Below are positions 1-9,282 of a stretch of DNA of 64,000 nucleotides, in pieces. Within the stretch, counting starts at the first letter, position 1; every line of letters starts with the position of its first letter. The stretch comes from Acidobacteriota bacterium (GTDB lineage: Bacteria; Acidobacteriota; Terriglobia; Terriglobales; SCQP01): assembly GCA_021789895.1 (NCBI GenBank), contig JAJYIU010000020.1, positions 1 to 64,000 on the forward strand, written 5' to 3'. The translations under genes and the position numbers were made by a program. The notes below the pieces were generated by a model, which did no database searches, was not told where the DNA came from, and saw only the letters and a list, made by a program, of their open reading frames with translations.

Positions 1-121
1 GATTGTGCTTCGACAGCACTTTCGTGATCGCCGCCGTCAGCGTCGTCTTCCCGTGATCGATGTGCCCGATCGTGCCCACGTTCACGTGCGGCTTGCTGCG
101 GTCAAATTTCTCTTTCGCCAT
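1..121 (-). CDS. tuf: Elongation factor Tu, N-terminal part (cut by window edge)
   Basis: The first 40 residues of EF-Tu are visible, running from the ATG at 119-121 to the left edge. They begin [20 protein letters not shown] and continue with the P-loop GHIDHGKTT, where Lys and Thr hold the GTP phosphates. EF-Tu delivers aminoacyl-tRNA to the ribosome as a GTP complex. It is the last visible member of a minus-strand run, downstream of four tRNA genes. This is the thrU-tyrU-glyT-thrT-tufB type of linkage known from E. coli, here with Gly and Thr(GGT) swapped. The rest of the gene lies outside the window. Confidence 0.97.
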
Positions 122-148
122 GGAAGGTCTCTTTTCCGGCCGTGCCGT

Positions 149-223
<75 letters not shown>

Positions 224-272
224 TCTCGCCCGCCTATTTTCCTCTCCGAACACCGTTTCGCGGTGCCAAATC

Positions 273-348
<76 letters not shown>

Positions 349-366
349 CCGCCGCTTTGAACCGGC

Positions 367-621
367 TCAGGCCGGGGGCGGCATGGGGTCCTCGGCATCG
401 GTTCGCGCATCGGCGTCGCGCTGCCAGGGACCTGGCGCCGGTTGCGGCGTCGCGCGCAGGGTCAAAAACAGCAGCCCGGCCAACACCGCCAGGGTTGCGA
501 ACAGCAACCGCCGGTCGTGCAGCCACAGCAAAGCTGCCGCCATCAACGCTCCATACGCGATTCCCGCTATCAGCCGCCGTTTCCCCGGCTGCCAGCGCCA
601 ACTGCCAGTCATCGAACTCAT
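367..621 (-). CDS. Small two-TM membrane protein inside the tRNA-tuf operon
   Basis: An 84-residue protein, or 81 if the second ATG at 612 is used. Longer upstream starts would overlap tRNA-Tyr and are unlikely. After a basic N-terminus (GSWRWQPGKRR) come two hydrophobic stretches, about residues 18-34 and 39-55, then a polar Pro/Asp-rich tail. This suggests a small inner-membrane hairpin. I recognise no family. It lies between tRNA-Tyr and tRNA-Thr(GGT) on the same strand, so it would be co-transcribed with the tRNAs and tuf. It resembles SecE in size and rough neighbourhood, but it has two TM segments and no SecE motif, so I do not call it SecE. No strong ribosome-binding site is visible. 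Confidence 0.55.
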   Translation of the reverse strand: MSSMTGSWRWQPGKRRLIAGIAYGALMAAALLWLHDRRLLFATLAVLAGLLFLTLRATPQPAPGPWQRDADARTDAEDPMPPPA

Positions 622-634
622 GCCACGAAAACTC

Positions 635-722
635 TGGTGGACAGGGGAGGATTCGAACCTCCGTAGCCCCAAGGGGCGACAGATTTACAGTCTGTTGGTA
701 TTAACCACTCACCCACCTGTCC
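635..722 (-). tRNA. tRNA-Tyr (anticodon GTA)
   Basis: A class II tRNA with a long variable arm (GTCGCCCCTTGGGGCTAC region). The acceptor stem is GGACAGG/CCTGTCC, and the anticodon loop CTGTAAA reads GTA. The discriminator is A and CCA is encoded at 635-637. It is the second tRNA of the minus-strand cluster leading to tuf. Confidence 0.96.
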
Positions 723-808
723 TTGGGCCCTCCCGGGCGACGCTTCGCCCTTCGCTTCGAACAATGCGAAGCGCGGCATGCATCGCCGGATGTCGTGGAG
801 TGGCTCCT

Positions 809-883
809 TGGAGCTGGCGAAGGGATTTGAACCCCTGACCGGCTGATTACAAATCAGCTGCTCTACCCCTGAGCTACGCCAGC
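809..883 (-). tRNA. tRNA-Thr (anticodon TGT)
   Basis: The acceptor stem is GCTGGCG/CGCCAGC, the anticodon loop TTTGTAA reads TGT, the T-arm is AGGGG/CCCTT, and CCA is encoded at 809-811. It is the first gene of the tRNA-tuf operon, so the operon promoter should lie just upstream, in 884-960 on the minus strand. Confidence 0.96.
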
Positions 884-1244
884 CAACAATTGCATAATAG
901 CAATACAGCACCGCATGCCCCCGCTTTGGGGACATAACCTCCTCATGATAAGGAATTGGAACTCGAATTGCAACCAGCTGCTTGCCCGCTCCGCCTTTCC
1001 CGCGCAACCGGATTGATTTTACACCCGAAAGCTGCCCTCTGGCCAGCCCACCCGCCCGCGTCCAACCGGCCTTTTCCCGGCCCTGCCGGCCCGGCAGCCT
1101 TATATATAGACGGCGCGGCGCCGATTTATTATCTGGCTGGATTTACATCTTCCGACTCGGCCGAGCCGCAGCCGATTTGGGAACAGTTCCCGCGCTTGCA
1201 GGCAACACTACGGGGCCACGGCGTTTTTCAACTATGCTGAAGAC
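884..1244. other. Intergenic, divergent promoters expected
   Basis: About 360 bp between the tRNA operon (minus) and the next gene (plus). The first 80 bases are AT-richer and contain a TATTAT-like box on the minus strand (near 893-898), but no good -35 pairs with it. The remainder is GC-rich, with a TATATATA run near 1101. The open frames here have composition typical of chance frames, and I see no supportable gene. Confidence 0.4.
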
Positions 1245-2270
1245 ATGAGTCCGTTCCAGCGGATTTCGATTTTCCTATACTTGGTGCTGTTGGCGCCGGC
1301 AATGAATGTGCGCGCGCTGAAACGCCCGGCCACACCGCCGCCATTGCGGCTGCTGCCCAACTCGCCCGGCGTGATCTATTTCGATTTGCGCCCGCTGCGC
1401 GCGGAAGGGCTGTTCCGCACGCCGGTTGCACCGGCGCCCAGTTACGCCCGCTTTCTGCGCGAAACCGGATTCAATTGGGAACACGATCTGGACCAGGTCG
1501 CCATGGCGTTGTGGCCGTTGCCAAACGATACTCGGGCCCTGATGGTCATGACCGGGCGATTTTCTCCGCGCATGCACGCCTGGATCGAGAAACAGGCGCA
1601 GCGCCGTTGGACGATACACGGGCGGCAATTTTTCCGCATCGAAGGCCTGCACCGCCCGTTGGTGCTTAGCTGGCTCAGCCGCGGCGAATTGGCGCTGAGC
1701 AATCAACCCGCTCCATCCAGCTTGCAGCCGTTGTTGCAGCGCTGGGAAGGAGCGCATGCAACGCCGCTGCCGCGGCTGCTGCGTGATTTGAACTGGAGCA
1801 GACGGCGGCGGGATTTCCTGCTGGCCGCAATGCAGCCTTCCGCCTGGCCCACTTCCGTCCACCAAGCGCGACCGGAATTGAATCTGTTTCAGGGCGCGCG
1901 GCGGCTGCGCCTCAGCGCGCAAGCCGGCGCGGCGGGGCCGCGGCTCAGCCTGCAAGTGGACGCCGCCAATCTCGAGCAGGCGCGCAATCTAGCCGCCGAG
2001 CTGATAACCCTGCGGCTCATGCTGCTCAACGCCGCCCCGTCCCGCGCCAACGGCGCCCAGGAAGCTGCGCCGGCGGCAGCGCCCAACCCGAAGTTGACCG
2101 GGCTGGCGGCTGGATTGGGCAAGCTGGTTTCCCATAGCTCGGTGCATCGCGTCCGCAATCGGGTGTGGCTGCGGCTGCAGGTGCCCATCAACGAACTGCG
2201 CGCATGGTTCAACGCGCAGCAGGTCCACCTGGCGCCGAAACTCGCGCCGCAGCAGCAGCCGCGTCCCTGA
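1245..2270 (+). CDS. Hypothetical secreted protein
   Basis: A 341-residue protein of unknown function. The N-terminus has a plausible signal peptide (hydrophobic ISIFLYLVLLAPAM, possible cleavage after NVRA). The mature part is rich in Arg, Leu and Ala. It contains motifs such as VIYFDLRPLR and ALMVMTGRFS, and near the C-terminus VSHSSVHRVRNRVWLRLQVP, which reads as alternating beta strands. The pattern loosely recalls acidobacterial secreted proteins with DUF3352-like folds, but I cannot confirm that. It stands alone on the plus strand and converges with the glycosylase gene 66 bp downstream. The ATG at 1245 is chosen because the hydrophobic leader follows at once. Confidence 0.6.
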   Translation: MSPFQRISIFLYLVLLAPAMNVRALKRPATPPPLRLLPNSPGVIYFDLRPLRAEGLFRTPVAPAPSYARFLRETGFNWEHDLDQVAMALWPLPNDTRALMVMTGRFSPRMHAWIEKQAQRRWTIHGRQFFRIEGLHRPLVLSWLSRGELALSNQPAPSSLQPLLQRWEGAHATPLPRLLRDLNWSRRRRDFLLAAMQPSAWPTSVHQARPELNLFQGARRLRLSAQAGAAGPRLSLQVDAANLEQARNLAAELITLRLMLLNAAPSRANGAQEAAPAAAPNPKLTGLAAGLGKLVSHSSVHRVRNRVWLRLQVPINELRAWFNAQQVHLAPKLAPQQQPRP

Positions 2271-2336
2271 AACGTTCCCGCCGCGAAAAACCTGGTCGCC
2301 GATGGCGGCGTTACCGCAGCGCCAACCCGACGCCGG

Positions 2337-2951
2337 CTATGGAAGGCGGATATCGAGGCTATCCCATAGATAAAGGCAGGCGAGCGAGCGGTAGGGGCGC
2401 CAGCGTTCAGCCAGCGCCAGCACCTGGCGGGGCTGAGGCAGCCGGCGCTTGCGGTAATGCTTTTTGATGGCCAGATTGATCGCCAGATCGGCGGTGGGCA
2501 TGACGTCGGGGCGCCGCAGGGCGAAGATGAGAAACATCTGCGCCGACCAGACGCCGATGCCCTTGACACGGGTGAGATGCTCAATCACTTGCCGATCGTC
2601 CAGCCGCGGCAACCGGTCGAACTGTAACTCGCCCGCCTGGGTGCGCGCCGCCAGATCACGAAGGTAGGCCATTTTCTGCCGCGACAGCCCGGCCGCGCGC
2701 AGCTGGCCGTCATCCAGCGTCAGGAGGGCGGCGGGGGTCAGCGCGCCGCCGGCAGCGGCGAGCAAACGCGCATAAATGGCCGCGGCGGCTTTGCCATGCA
2801 ATTGCTGGAACACGATCGCACGCGCCATCGCTTCGAAATTGGGGGCGGGGCGATGGCGTCGGCGCGGGCGGCCCAACTGCGCAATCAAACCTGCCATGAC
2901 CGGGTCAGCGGCGGATAAATGGGCGATGGCTTTGCGGGTCATAGCTGGCAT
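2337..2951 (-). CDS. DNA-3-methyladenine glycosylase II-like (HhH-GPD)
   Basis: A 204-residue base-excision glycosylase expected to remove alkylated bases. The helix-hairpin-helix is visible as LTRVKGIGVWSAQMFLIFAL. The conserved catalytic Asp follows in VMPTADLAI, the AlkA/MAG-type position. The N-terminal region FEAMARAIVFQQLHGKAAAAI matches the family's 'IxxQQ' helix. It lacks the extra N-terminal domain of E. coli AlkA and so resembles the short bacterial/yeast MAG type. Starts at 2951 (MPAMTRK) or 2942 (MTRK) are both possible, and neither has a strong Shine-Dalgarno site. It is on the same strand as and downstream of comM, with a gap of about 150 bp. Confidence 0.88.
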   Translation of the reverse strand: MPAMTRKAIAHLSAADPVMAGLIAQLGRPRRRHRPAPNFEAMARAIVFQQLHGKAAAAIYARLLAAAGGALTPAALLTLDDGQLRAAGLSRQKMAYLRDLAARTQAGELQFDRLPRLDDRQVIEHLTRVKGIGVWSAQMFLIFALRRPDVMPTADLAINLAIKKHYRKRRLPQPRQVLALAERWRPYRSLACLYLWDSLDIRLP

Positions 2952-3100
2952 TCGAGGTGAGGGCGGCGAAGCGCCAGGCCGGCATTTTTCCCTATGCTGG
3001 CGATCGTGCCCGGCATAGCAACGGCGGCCGGAATATTCCGATTGTAAACGCATCGGGAGGCCGGCAGCCCGCGTCCGCAGGCCGGCGGCGAGCGCTCCGG

Positions 3101-4690
3101 TCAGGCCCAATAGGCACGATCGAGGGAGCGGTATTGAATGGCCTCGGCCAGGTGTTGCGGGGCGATATCCTGGCTGCCGGCGAGGTCGGCGATGGTGCGG
3201 CCGACTTTGAGGATGCGGTCGTGGGCGCGGGCGCTGAGGCCCATGCGCACGATGGCTTGTTCCAGCAAGCGCCCGGCCTCGGGGCTGATGGCGCAGAAGC
3301 GGCCGAGCAATCGGGAATTCATTTGCGCATTGGCGTAGATTCGCTCGCCGGCAAAGCGTTCGAGCTGGCGGCCGCGGGCGGCGATTACGCGGGCGCGCAC
3401 CTGCATCGAGGTCTCGCCGGGACGCTCCGACTGGCGCAGCTCGCGGACTTTGACGGCGGGCACGTCCACATGGATGTCAATGCGGTCGAGCAGCGGGCCG
3501 GAGAGGCGCGAGACGTAGCGCTGAATCTGCAGCGGCGTGCAGTGGCACTCGCGGGTGGGGTCGTGATGATAGCCGCAAGGGCAGGGATTCATCGCCGCGA
3601 CCAGCATGAAGCGAGCGGGGAAACTGACCGACATGGCGGCGCGCACGATCGCGACCTGGCCATCTTCCAGCGGCTGGCGCAGCACTTCCAGCACGGTACG
3701 CGGGAACTCGGGCAATTCATCGAGAAACAAGATTCCGTTATGCGCCAGGCTGACCTCGCCCGGGCGGGGAGTCGAGCCGCCGCCAATCAGACCGGCATCG
3801 GAGATGGTGTGATGGGGGGCGCGGAACGGCCGCTGCACCAGCAATCCCTGGCCGGAAAGGGTACCGGCGACGGAATGGATTTTGGTGCTTTCGAGGGCCT
3901 CGTCGAAGGTCAGCGCGGGCAGAATGGACGGCAGGCGGCGGGCCAGCATGGTCTTGCCCGAGCCGGGAGGGCCGATTAGCAGCGCGTTATGGCCGCCGGC
4001 GCAGGCCACTTCCAGCGCCCGCTTGACCGTCTGCTGGCCGCGCACGTCGGCAAAATCTTCCGCGTACTGCTCGGTGCGGGACAGCAATTCGGCGATATTC
4101 ACCGTGGCCACGGCGGGAGCGGCGCGGCCGTTGATCCAGTCCATGACTTCGACCAGGTTGCGCGCACCGCAGACCTCGATGCCGGAAACCACCGCTGCCT
4201 CGCTGGCGTTGGCCTGGGGAACGATCAGGCGGCGCAGGCCGCGCTCGCGCGCCAGCACGGCGATGGGCAGCGCGCCGCGGATAGGGCGCAGGCTGCCGTC
4301 GAGCGCCAGCTCGCCGACAAAAAGATGGTCGTCCAGGCCATAGCGTCCAGCCCCGGCGGCACCCTCGGCGCCGGCGGCAGCGCCGCGCGGGCGCTGAATT
4401 TCGCCCCAGGCGCCCAGCAGCGCCAGCGCCATCGGCAGATCAAAGCCGGAGCCCTCTTTGCGCACGTCGGCGGGCGCAAGATTAATGATGACGTTGGCAT
4501 TGGGCAACTCGTAGCCGCAATTGCGCATAGCCGCGCGAAGGCGCTCGCGGCTTTCGCGCACGGCCGCATCGGGCAAGCCGACGGTTGCAAACTGCGGTTC
4601 TTCGCGCGCCGCGGGCGAAGTATCCACCTCCACCTCGACCAGGGTGGAATCAATGCCGAAGACCGACGCGCTGAGGGTGCGAAAAAGCAT
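3101..4690 (-). CDS. comM: ComM/YifB family Mg-chelatase-like AAA+ ATPase
   Basis: About 529 residues, the usual size for YifB/ComM. In naturally transformable bacteria ComM is a branch-migration helicase that helps integrate incoming DNA. The N-terminal Lon-like fold starts with the typical [18 protein letters not shown] and [17 protein letters not shown]. Then come Walker [11 protein letters not shown], Walker [11 protein letters not shown], the NPCPCG cysteine motif and the sensor region [21 protein letters not shown] choose the ATG at 4690 (MLFRTLSAS) over the in-frame ATG at 4720, because family members begin with this sequence. It lies on the same strand as the glycosidase gene that starts at 7480, 129 bp after that gene ends. 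Confidence 0.93.
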   Translation of the reverse strand: MLFRTLSASVFGIDSTLVEVEVDTSPAAREEPQFATVGLPDAAVRESRERLRAAMRNCGYELPNANVIINLAPADVRKEGSGFDLPMALALLGAWGEIQRPRGAAAGAEGAAGAGRYGLDDHLFVGELALDGSLRPIRGALPIAVLARERGLRRLIVPQANASEAAVVSGIEVCGARNLVEVMDWINGRAAPAVATVNIAELLSRTEQYAEDFADVRGQQTVKRALEVACAGGHNALLIGPPGSGKTMLARRLPSILPALTFDEALESTKIHSVAGTLSGQGLLVQRPFRAPHHTISDAGLIGGGSTPRPGEVSLAHNGILFLDELPEFPRTVLEVLRQPLEDGQVAIVRAAMSVSFPARFMLVAAMNPCPCGYHHDPTRECHCTPLQIQRYVSRLSGPLLDRIDIHVDVPAVKVRELRQSERPGETSMQVRARVIAARGRQLERFAGERIYANAQMNSRLLGRFCAISPEAGRLLEQAIVRMGLSARAHDRILKVGRTIADLAGSQDIAPQHLAEAIQYRSLDRAYWA

Positions 4691-4819
4691 GGCGCCCCGG
4701 GCCGCGGTACATTCGAGCACTCCGCGGCGATTCAGGCCATGTTAAGCCCGGAACCCGGGGGAACTCCAGCCGCAGCCCTGGTTTTTAAACTTGAGCTTGG
4801 ACAAGCCGCGGCCCGCCGC

Positions 4820-7480
4820 TTAGGGGCGCAGCCGCAGGGTTTGGATTTGAAACGGACGCAGGCGCAAGCGGCGCCGGCGCACCGGCCCTTGCGCTTGCTC
4901 CAGCAGATCGGCAGGCCGGAAAGCCCGCGCCCGGCCGAGAAATACGACCGGCGACTCCGTCTTCAAGCCTTGAATTTCATAGAGCCGCAGCACGATCGCG
5001 TTGCCGGTTTGCGCCTTTTTTAAAGCGCTGATGACCAGGTTAGGAGCGGGCACGGAGCAGAAGGAATTCACAGGCGGCAGCGATTTCGGGGAAAGATCGT
5101 CGGCCACCTCGACCGGTAGCAGCGGATTTTCCAGCGCCATGCCCGCGCGCCAGGATTGATTGCGGCGCCATCCGCCCGCGCCCGAACTCAGCGAGTAGTG
5201 AAAGACGTAGTCGCCCGGCCAGGGATAATGCATGCTGCTCCGGCGGCCGCCACGATCAATTTTAACCGAGGTATAGCGCTGGCCGCGGATCATATCGGCG
5301 CGAATCATTTGCGGTTCGAGCGCGACGATAGGATGATCGCCGGCCAGGGTCAGCCCCCACTGCGCGCTGCCGGCAAACAGCCAGCCATGCATTTCGCGGT
5401 ACCGATGCCACAGCGCCGGCTGAATTTCGTCGCCGGCGGAAGGGCCGGCGCCCGGCAGCACGCGATCGGAGGCATTTTCCCCGAATGCGACCCCGTAATG
5501 AAAGGCGGTATGAGGCTGCGCCAGCGGGATCCATTGCTCGATATTCAGCAGGCGGTTGCGGCGCCAGCGGATGCGGTTTTCGATATCCAACCGCTTCAGT
5601 TGCGCATACAGCGTAAGCCGCTGGACGATACGAATATCGGCGATCCGCTCGTCAATGCGCAGCACGGTCCGGACCGAATCGTTTTCCACTAGTCGGACGT
5701 GGTTGACGCTGGCGTAGATGGTCCGGCCGGTGAGCAGCTCGGGGGTGACGTTGTTGCCGCCGCGTTCCTCCTCGGCGGCGATCACCATGCCAGGGGTCAC
5801 TACCCGGCCGAGCGCGCGATCGAAGACCGAGACGGCGCCGGTAGCGCGGTCCACGGTCACGCGATAAAAGCGGTTTTGCAGCACCTCGACGCCGAGCGGG
5901 CGGCGTGGTTCCCTCCGGTCGCGCGTCTGATCGAGCGTGACCTGGGCGGCGGCGGGCCCGGGCGTGGCACCGGCGGCGGGCCGCAGGAAATACGTGCGAT
6001 AGCCCAGTGACGGAACGCCGCGCGCGACAAAGACCAGAGTCAGCGCCCGCGAGATGTTTTCGCTGGTTTCCAGCACCTGAAACGGAACGGCATGGCCATT
6101 CGCGTCCACCAACTGGACGCCTTTCCGGAAGGCCCCGAGCTGCCCGGGCACGACATCGCCGAAAAGCGTTACATGGGCACGAACGATGCCGTCGCGGGTC
6201 CAACCGAGCGGGTTGAAGACCACGACGGGAAAGCTGCCGGGAAAAGGGATTTGGACGCGCTCGGCGATATTGCGCAGCATGCGGCGCAAAATGTCGCCGC
6301 CGCCGAGGAGCGCCATCTGCGAGTACTGCAGCTTGCGCTCATCGCCGATGCGGCCGCCCTGGCCGTCGTGGTTATGGTCCATCGAGGTCAGCAGCCGGCG
6401 CCAAAGCAGATTCAACGAATGCCGCGGATAGGGAGCATAGCCCAGCGCGTCATTAATGGCGGCGAATTTTTCCGCATTCAACAGCGTATGGGTGGCGGGC
6501 GCGGTCCATTGCCAGAGGTGCAGGATCGAGGTTTCGATCATCGGCCAGCCGGAGGGAATTTCGCCCGCCAGCGCGGGCAAGGAAGGCGTGGACGCGACGC
6601 GGTCGAAAAACGCCTGCGGCGTCGCCACCACGAAATGCGCGCGCGGCAGGCTGCGGTTGAGCGCATTGAGGTTGGCGAGCAACTGCGCGGTGGACGCCCA
6701 AAGATCGCAGCCCGAGCTCATCAACAGCGGGCCGGGCGCGGTGGCCTCGACGCGCGCGATCTGGCCCGCCAGCCGCTGCCGCTGCTGTGCGCCAACCACG
6801 CCGGGAGAATCCAATTGGGCTCCCCAGCAGTAGCCATAGAGGTCGTTCCAGACCAGCGCCTGCGAGCCATCGGGCGCCCGCCAGTGAAACAGCGAGCGAT
6901 TGCGCGGGCCCATGCGCGAGAGGATCATGAACGGGATGCCGGCCTCGCTCAGCATTTGCGGAAACTGTGGAGTGACGCCGGGGATATCGCTCAAGGCATC
7001 TACGCGCGGAGTCACGCCGAAGACCCGCTGAGCATATTGCTCACCATAGAGCAGGTTGCGCGCCAGCGCTTCGCCCGGTGGGAACTCCTGGAAAATTCCC
7101 GCCCATTCCGGGGCGATGGCGATGCGGCCCTTGCGCACCAGTTGCTTCAACGCCGCCACTGCGGGCGTGCCCCGGTGACTGTGGACGTAATTATTGACGA
7201 AATTATCTGTTTCGAGAAAAAAGCGAAATTGCGGATACTTCAGAGCCAGCGCGATGGCTTTGGCGATGATGCGATTGCCGCGGGCCAGGGTTTCCTCGCC
7301 CGTCCCCGCCCAGAAACGGTCGAGATGCGAAAACGGGATAACGTAAACGTCCACTTTCCTGGCCGCCGGCGGGGCGGCGCCCGCTGCCGGCCGGGCCGCG
7401 CGCATCGAGCCGGAGGCGGCTAGCCAAGCAATCCCTAAAGCGGAGGCCATGAATTGTAGCCGGCAGAATATTTGCGCCAT
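4820..7480 (-). CDS. Secreted GH38-like alpha-mannosidase family protein
   Basis: An 886-residue protein with an N-terminal hydrophobic leader (residues 11-30), so probably exported. The start of the catalytic domain shows the GH38 zinc motif as IPFSHLDRFW (His52, Asp54). The likely nucleophile is Asp165 in DALSDIPGVT, matching the conserved Asp that follows the second strand of GH38 enzymes. The mid and C-terminal parts contain long beta-sandwich-like stretches with RLTLYAQLKRLDIENRIRWR, typical of the GH38 C-terminal domains. GH38 enzymes hydrolyse alpha-mannosides with zinc. The exact substrate cannot be read here. The ATG at 7480 has a GGAGAGAA ribosome site about 8 bases upstream. Confidence 0.82.
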   Translation of the reverse strand: MAQIFCRLQFMASALGIAWLAASGSMRAARPAAGAAPPAARKVDVYVIPFSHLDRFWAGTGEETLARGNRIIAKAIALALKYPQFRFFLETDNFVNNYVHSHRGTPAVAALKQLVRKGRIAIAPEWAGIFQEFPPGEALARNLLYGEQYAQRVFGVTPRVDALSDIPGVTPQFPQMLSEAGIPFMILSRMGPRNRSLFHWRAPDGSQALVWNDLYGYCWGAQLDSPGVVGAQQRQRLAGQIARVEATAPGPLLMSSGCDLWASTAQLLANLNALNRSLPRAHFVVATPQAFFDRVASTPSLPALAGEIPSGWPMIETSILHLWQWTAPATHTLLNAEKFAAINDALGYAPYPRHSLNLLWRRLLTSMDHNHDGQGGRIGDERKLQYSQMALLGGGDILRRMLRNIAERVQIPFPGSFPVVVFNPLGWTRDGIVRAHVTLFGDVVPGQLGAFRKGVQLVDANGHAVPFQVLETSENISRALTLVFVARGVPSLGYRTYFLRPAAGATPGPAAAQVTLDQTRDRREPRRPLGVEVLQNRFYRVTVDRATGAVSVFDRALGRVVTPGMVIAAEEERGGNNVTPELLTGRTIYASVNHVRLVENDSVRTVLRIDERIADIRIVQRLTLYAQLKRLDIENRIRWRRNRLLNIEQWIPLAQPHTAFHYGVAFGENASDRVLPGAGPSAGDEIQPALWHRYREMHGWLFAGSAQWGLTLAGDHPIVALEPQMIRADMIRGQRYTSVKIDRGGRRSSMHYPWPGDYVFHYSLSSGAGGWRRNQSWRAGMALENPLLPVEVADDLSPKSLPPVNSFCSVPAPNLVISALKKAQTGNAIVLRLYEIQGLKTESPVVFLGRARAFRPADLLEQAQGPVRRRRLRLRPFQIQTLRLRP

Positions 7481-7881
7481 GCATTCTCTCCAGCGCCCGG
7501 CGGTCTTCCGCCCGCCGCGCGCTCCAGATCGGCGTCTGAACGACTGATGATTGTAAGCTTCTGCAACAGCCGGCGCCAGCCGCGTGAAGAAGGAAAGCGG
7601 CCGGGTTGGAACGGGAGGCAGAATCGGAAGGCGGCGAACCTCGCCGCCGCCTGAGGAAACACCCGCCGCGCCGCCGTGGGCCCTCTATCCTCTCGATTCG
7701 AGAATCTTTGTTTGCCCACAATTATTAGGACGTGTAGCTGCGGCGCCGTGATTCCAGTTCATCCGGCGTGCTGGTTTCCCCCGGCATCCGTTGGCGCCAC
7801 TAACAACGTCTGGGGCGCGCGTGCTGGGGGCGCTCACTCACCCGCCCGATCTGGTGGTTTTATGTCTGCTGGCGCTTTATT
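7481..7881. other. Intergenic region without recognised genes
   Basis: About 400 bp between the GH38-like gene and tRNA-Ser, both on the minus strand. It should hold the GH38 promoter and the end of the tRNA-Ser transcript. A perfect odd palindrome TCTCGATTCGAGA lies at 7691-7703 and could be a small operator. I see no coding frame with protein-like composition. Confidence 0.35.
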
Positions 7882-7975
7882 TGGCGGAGAGGGGGGGATT
7901 CGAACCCCCGATACAGGTTTTGGCCCGTATAACGGTTTAGCAAACCGCCGCCTTCAGCCACTCGGCCACCTCTCC
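7882..7975 (-). tRNA. tRNA-Ser (anticodon GCT)
   Basis: A class II tRNA. The acceptor stem is GGAGAGG/CCTCTCC, the anticodon loop TTGCTAA reads GCT, and there is a long variable arm. The T-arm is GGGGG-TTCGAAT-CCCCC, the discriminator is G, and CCA is encoded at 7882-7884. It decodes AGC/AGU serine codons and stands alone, with an AT-richer upstream region (7976-8030 on the minus strand). Confidence 0.95.
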
Positions 7976-8231
7976 GTTATGCTATAGTTTCTAGTTTTAT
8001 GTCCTGTGCACGGATTTTCCGGCATGGCTGATTTACCGGAATTCACCTCAATGCCGCTTTCGGCCCGCTCTGCGCAGCCTATGCTCCATAATAGCAAGCT
8101 GACCGGTTCCGTGCGATAGCATAGCAAAAAAGACAAACGCTCAAACCACAACCCCGAGCAAAGCCCTTCCAATTTTGCCTTACACGGGAAGTCCAGTGGC
8201 GGGGCAACGGTTTCAGTGGAAAAAAAATCAT

Positions 8232-9173
8232 ATGGCCGGATTTCGGATGGCATTGCTGGTCCTGACCATGGCGGCAGGGGTCACCCCGGTTTCGGCCCAA
8301 GCGCATTGGAAAGTGGCGAATACCATTCATATCGGGCGGAAAGGCAACTGGGATTATGTCACTGTGGACGCGCCGCGCCATCGCTTCTTCGTGACCCGCG
8401 CCACTTACACCCTGGCGATCTCGGAAAGCAGCGGCAAAGTTCTGGCTGACATCCTGGGCCAGATACGCTCGCATGGCGTCGCTCTCGTGTCCCGGCTCAA
8501 CCGCGGGTTTATCACAGATGGCGGCGGCAGCGGGGCCATTCTGGTCTTCAATACGCGGACTTATAAAGTGCTGGGCCGCATCGCCACCATGCCGGTTTCC
8601 GACGGCATCATTTACGATGCGAAGCTGAACCGGGTGCTGGCGGTTTCGGGCGACGGCAACGCCTTGATGGTATTCAATCCCGACATCAATCCCCAGCATG
8701 GCCGCATCGGACGGCCCATCCCGCTGGGCGGCGCGCCCGAATTTCTCGCCACCGACGGCTCGGGCAAGGTGTACGTAAACCTGGCGAACAAAGACCTGGT
8801 GGCGGTGGTGGATCTGCATCGGCGCAAAGTCATCGCGCGCTGGCCCGTAGCCCCCGGCGGCCGGCCGACGGGCATGGCCATGGACGCGGCCCGGCATCTG
8901 CTCTTTATCGGCTGCCGCCATCCACAAAAGCTGATTGTGATGGATGCGCGCAACGGCAAGATCGTCGCGGCGCTGCCCATCGGCGGGGTGAACGACGCTG
9001 TAAGCTATGCCGCCGGCCAGGTCTTTGCCAGTTGCGGCGATGGGACGCTGACGGTGATTGGCGAAAAAGCCGGCAAATTCGAGGTGGAACAGAAGCTGAC
9101 AACCGCCCGCGGCGCGCGCACCATGGGCCTGGACTGGGGGCGGCAGGAGATTTTTCTGCCTGCCGCCCAATAG
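8232..9173 (+). CDS. YncE-like beta-propeller protein, ended by a premature amber codon
   Basis: A secreted propeller of 313 residues as read. The ATG at 8232 begins a signal peptide (MAGFRMALLVLTMAAGVTPVSAQA). Repeated blade motifs follow, for example GFITDGGGSGAILVFNTRTYKVLGRI, KVYVNLANKDLVAVVDLHRRKVIARW and LLFIGCRHPQKLIVMDARNGKIVAAL, as in the YVTN/YncE family. The frame stops at TAG 9171-9173 just after EIFLPAAQ. The next 25 codons in the same frame encode a tail ending in RPGSFEIVVVKRG and then TGA (9249-9251). That tail looks like the usual C-terminal strand of this family. The gene is therefore either interrupted by a nonsense mutation, affected by a base-call error, or read through. 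Function of such proteins is poorly defined. Confidence 0.8.
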   Translation: MAGFRMALLVLTMAAGVTPVSAQAHWKVANTIHIGRKGNWDYVTVDAPRHRFFVTRATYTLAISESSGKVLADILGQIRSHGVALVSRLNRGFITDGGGSGAILVFNTRTYKVLGRIATMPVSDGIIYDAKLNRVLAVSGDGNALMVFNPDINPQHGRIGRPIPLGGAPEFLATDGSGKVYVNLANKDLVAVVDLHRRKVIARWPVAPGGRPTGMAMDAARHLLFIGCRHPQKLIVMDARNGKIVAALPIGGVNDAVSYAAGQVFASCGDGTLTVIGEKAGKFEVEQKLTTARGARTMGLDWGRQEIFLPAAQ

Positions 9174-9251
9174 GAACCTCGCGCTCCGGAAAGACGGCGG
9201 CCGCACATCCGGCCCGGCAGCTTCGAAATCGTCGTTGTGAAGCGCGGTTGA
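9174..9251 (+). other. In-frame C-terminal extension beyond the amber stop
   Basis: These 25 sense codons plus TGA continue the YncE-like frame after TAG 9171-9173. The ending PGSFEIVVV is a typical closing beta strand of the propeller, which usually completes the last blade. It is reported separately because it would be translated only by readthrough, or if the TAG is a base-call error. Confidence 0.6.
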
Positions 9252-9282
9252 GCGGCACGCGGGCCGCGCGGCCGCACACCGG

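Noticed and set aside
367-621. Call of SecE for the ORF between tRNAs upstream of tuf
   Set aside because: It has two TM segments and lacks the SecE pattern; nusG and ribosomal protein genes are not visible next to it.
956-1240. Short open frame upstream of the secreted protein gene
   Set aside because: Pro/Ala-rich with no motif, and no ribosome site; treated as intergenic.
4740-4819. Terminator downstream of the GH38-like gene
   Set aside because: GC-rich self-complementary sequence is present on the minus strand but with mismatches and no proper T-run, so support is too weak.
6092-7423. 443-codon plus-strand open frame opposite the GH38-like gene
   Set aside because: Its composition (Arg/Gly/Ala/His-rich, no family motifs) is that of an antisense shadow in high-GC DNA. 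The minus-strand frame has clear GH38 motifs.
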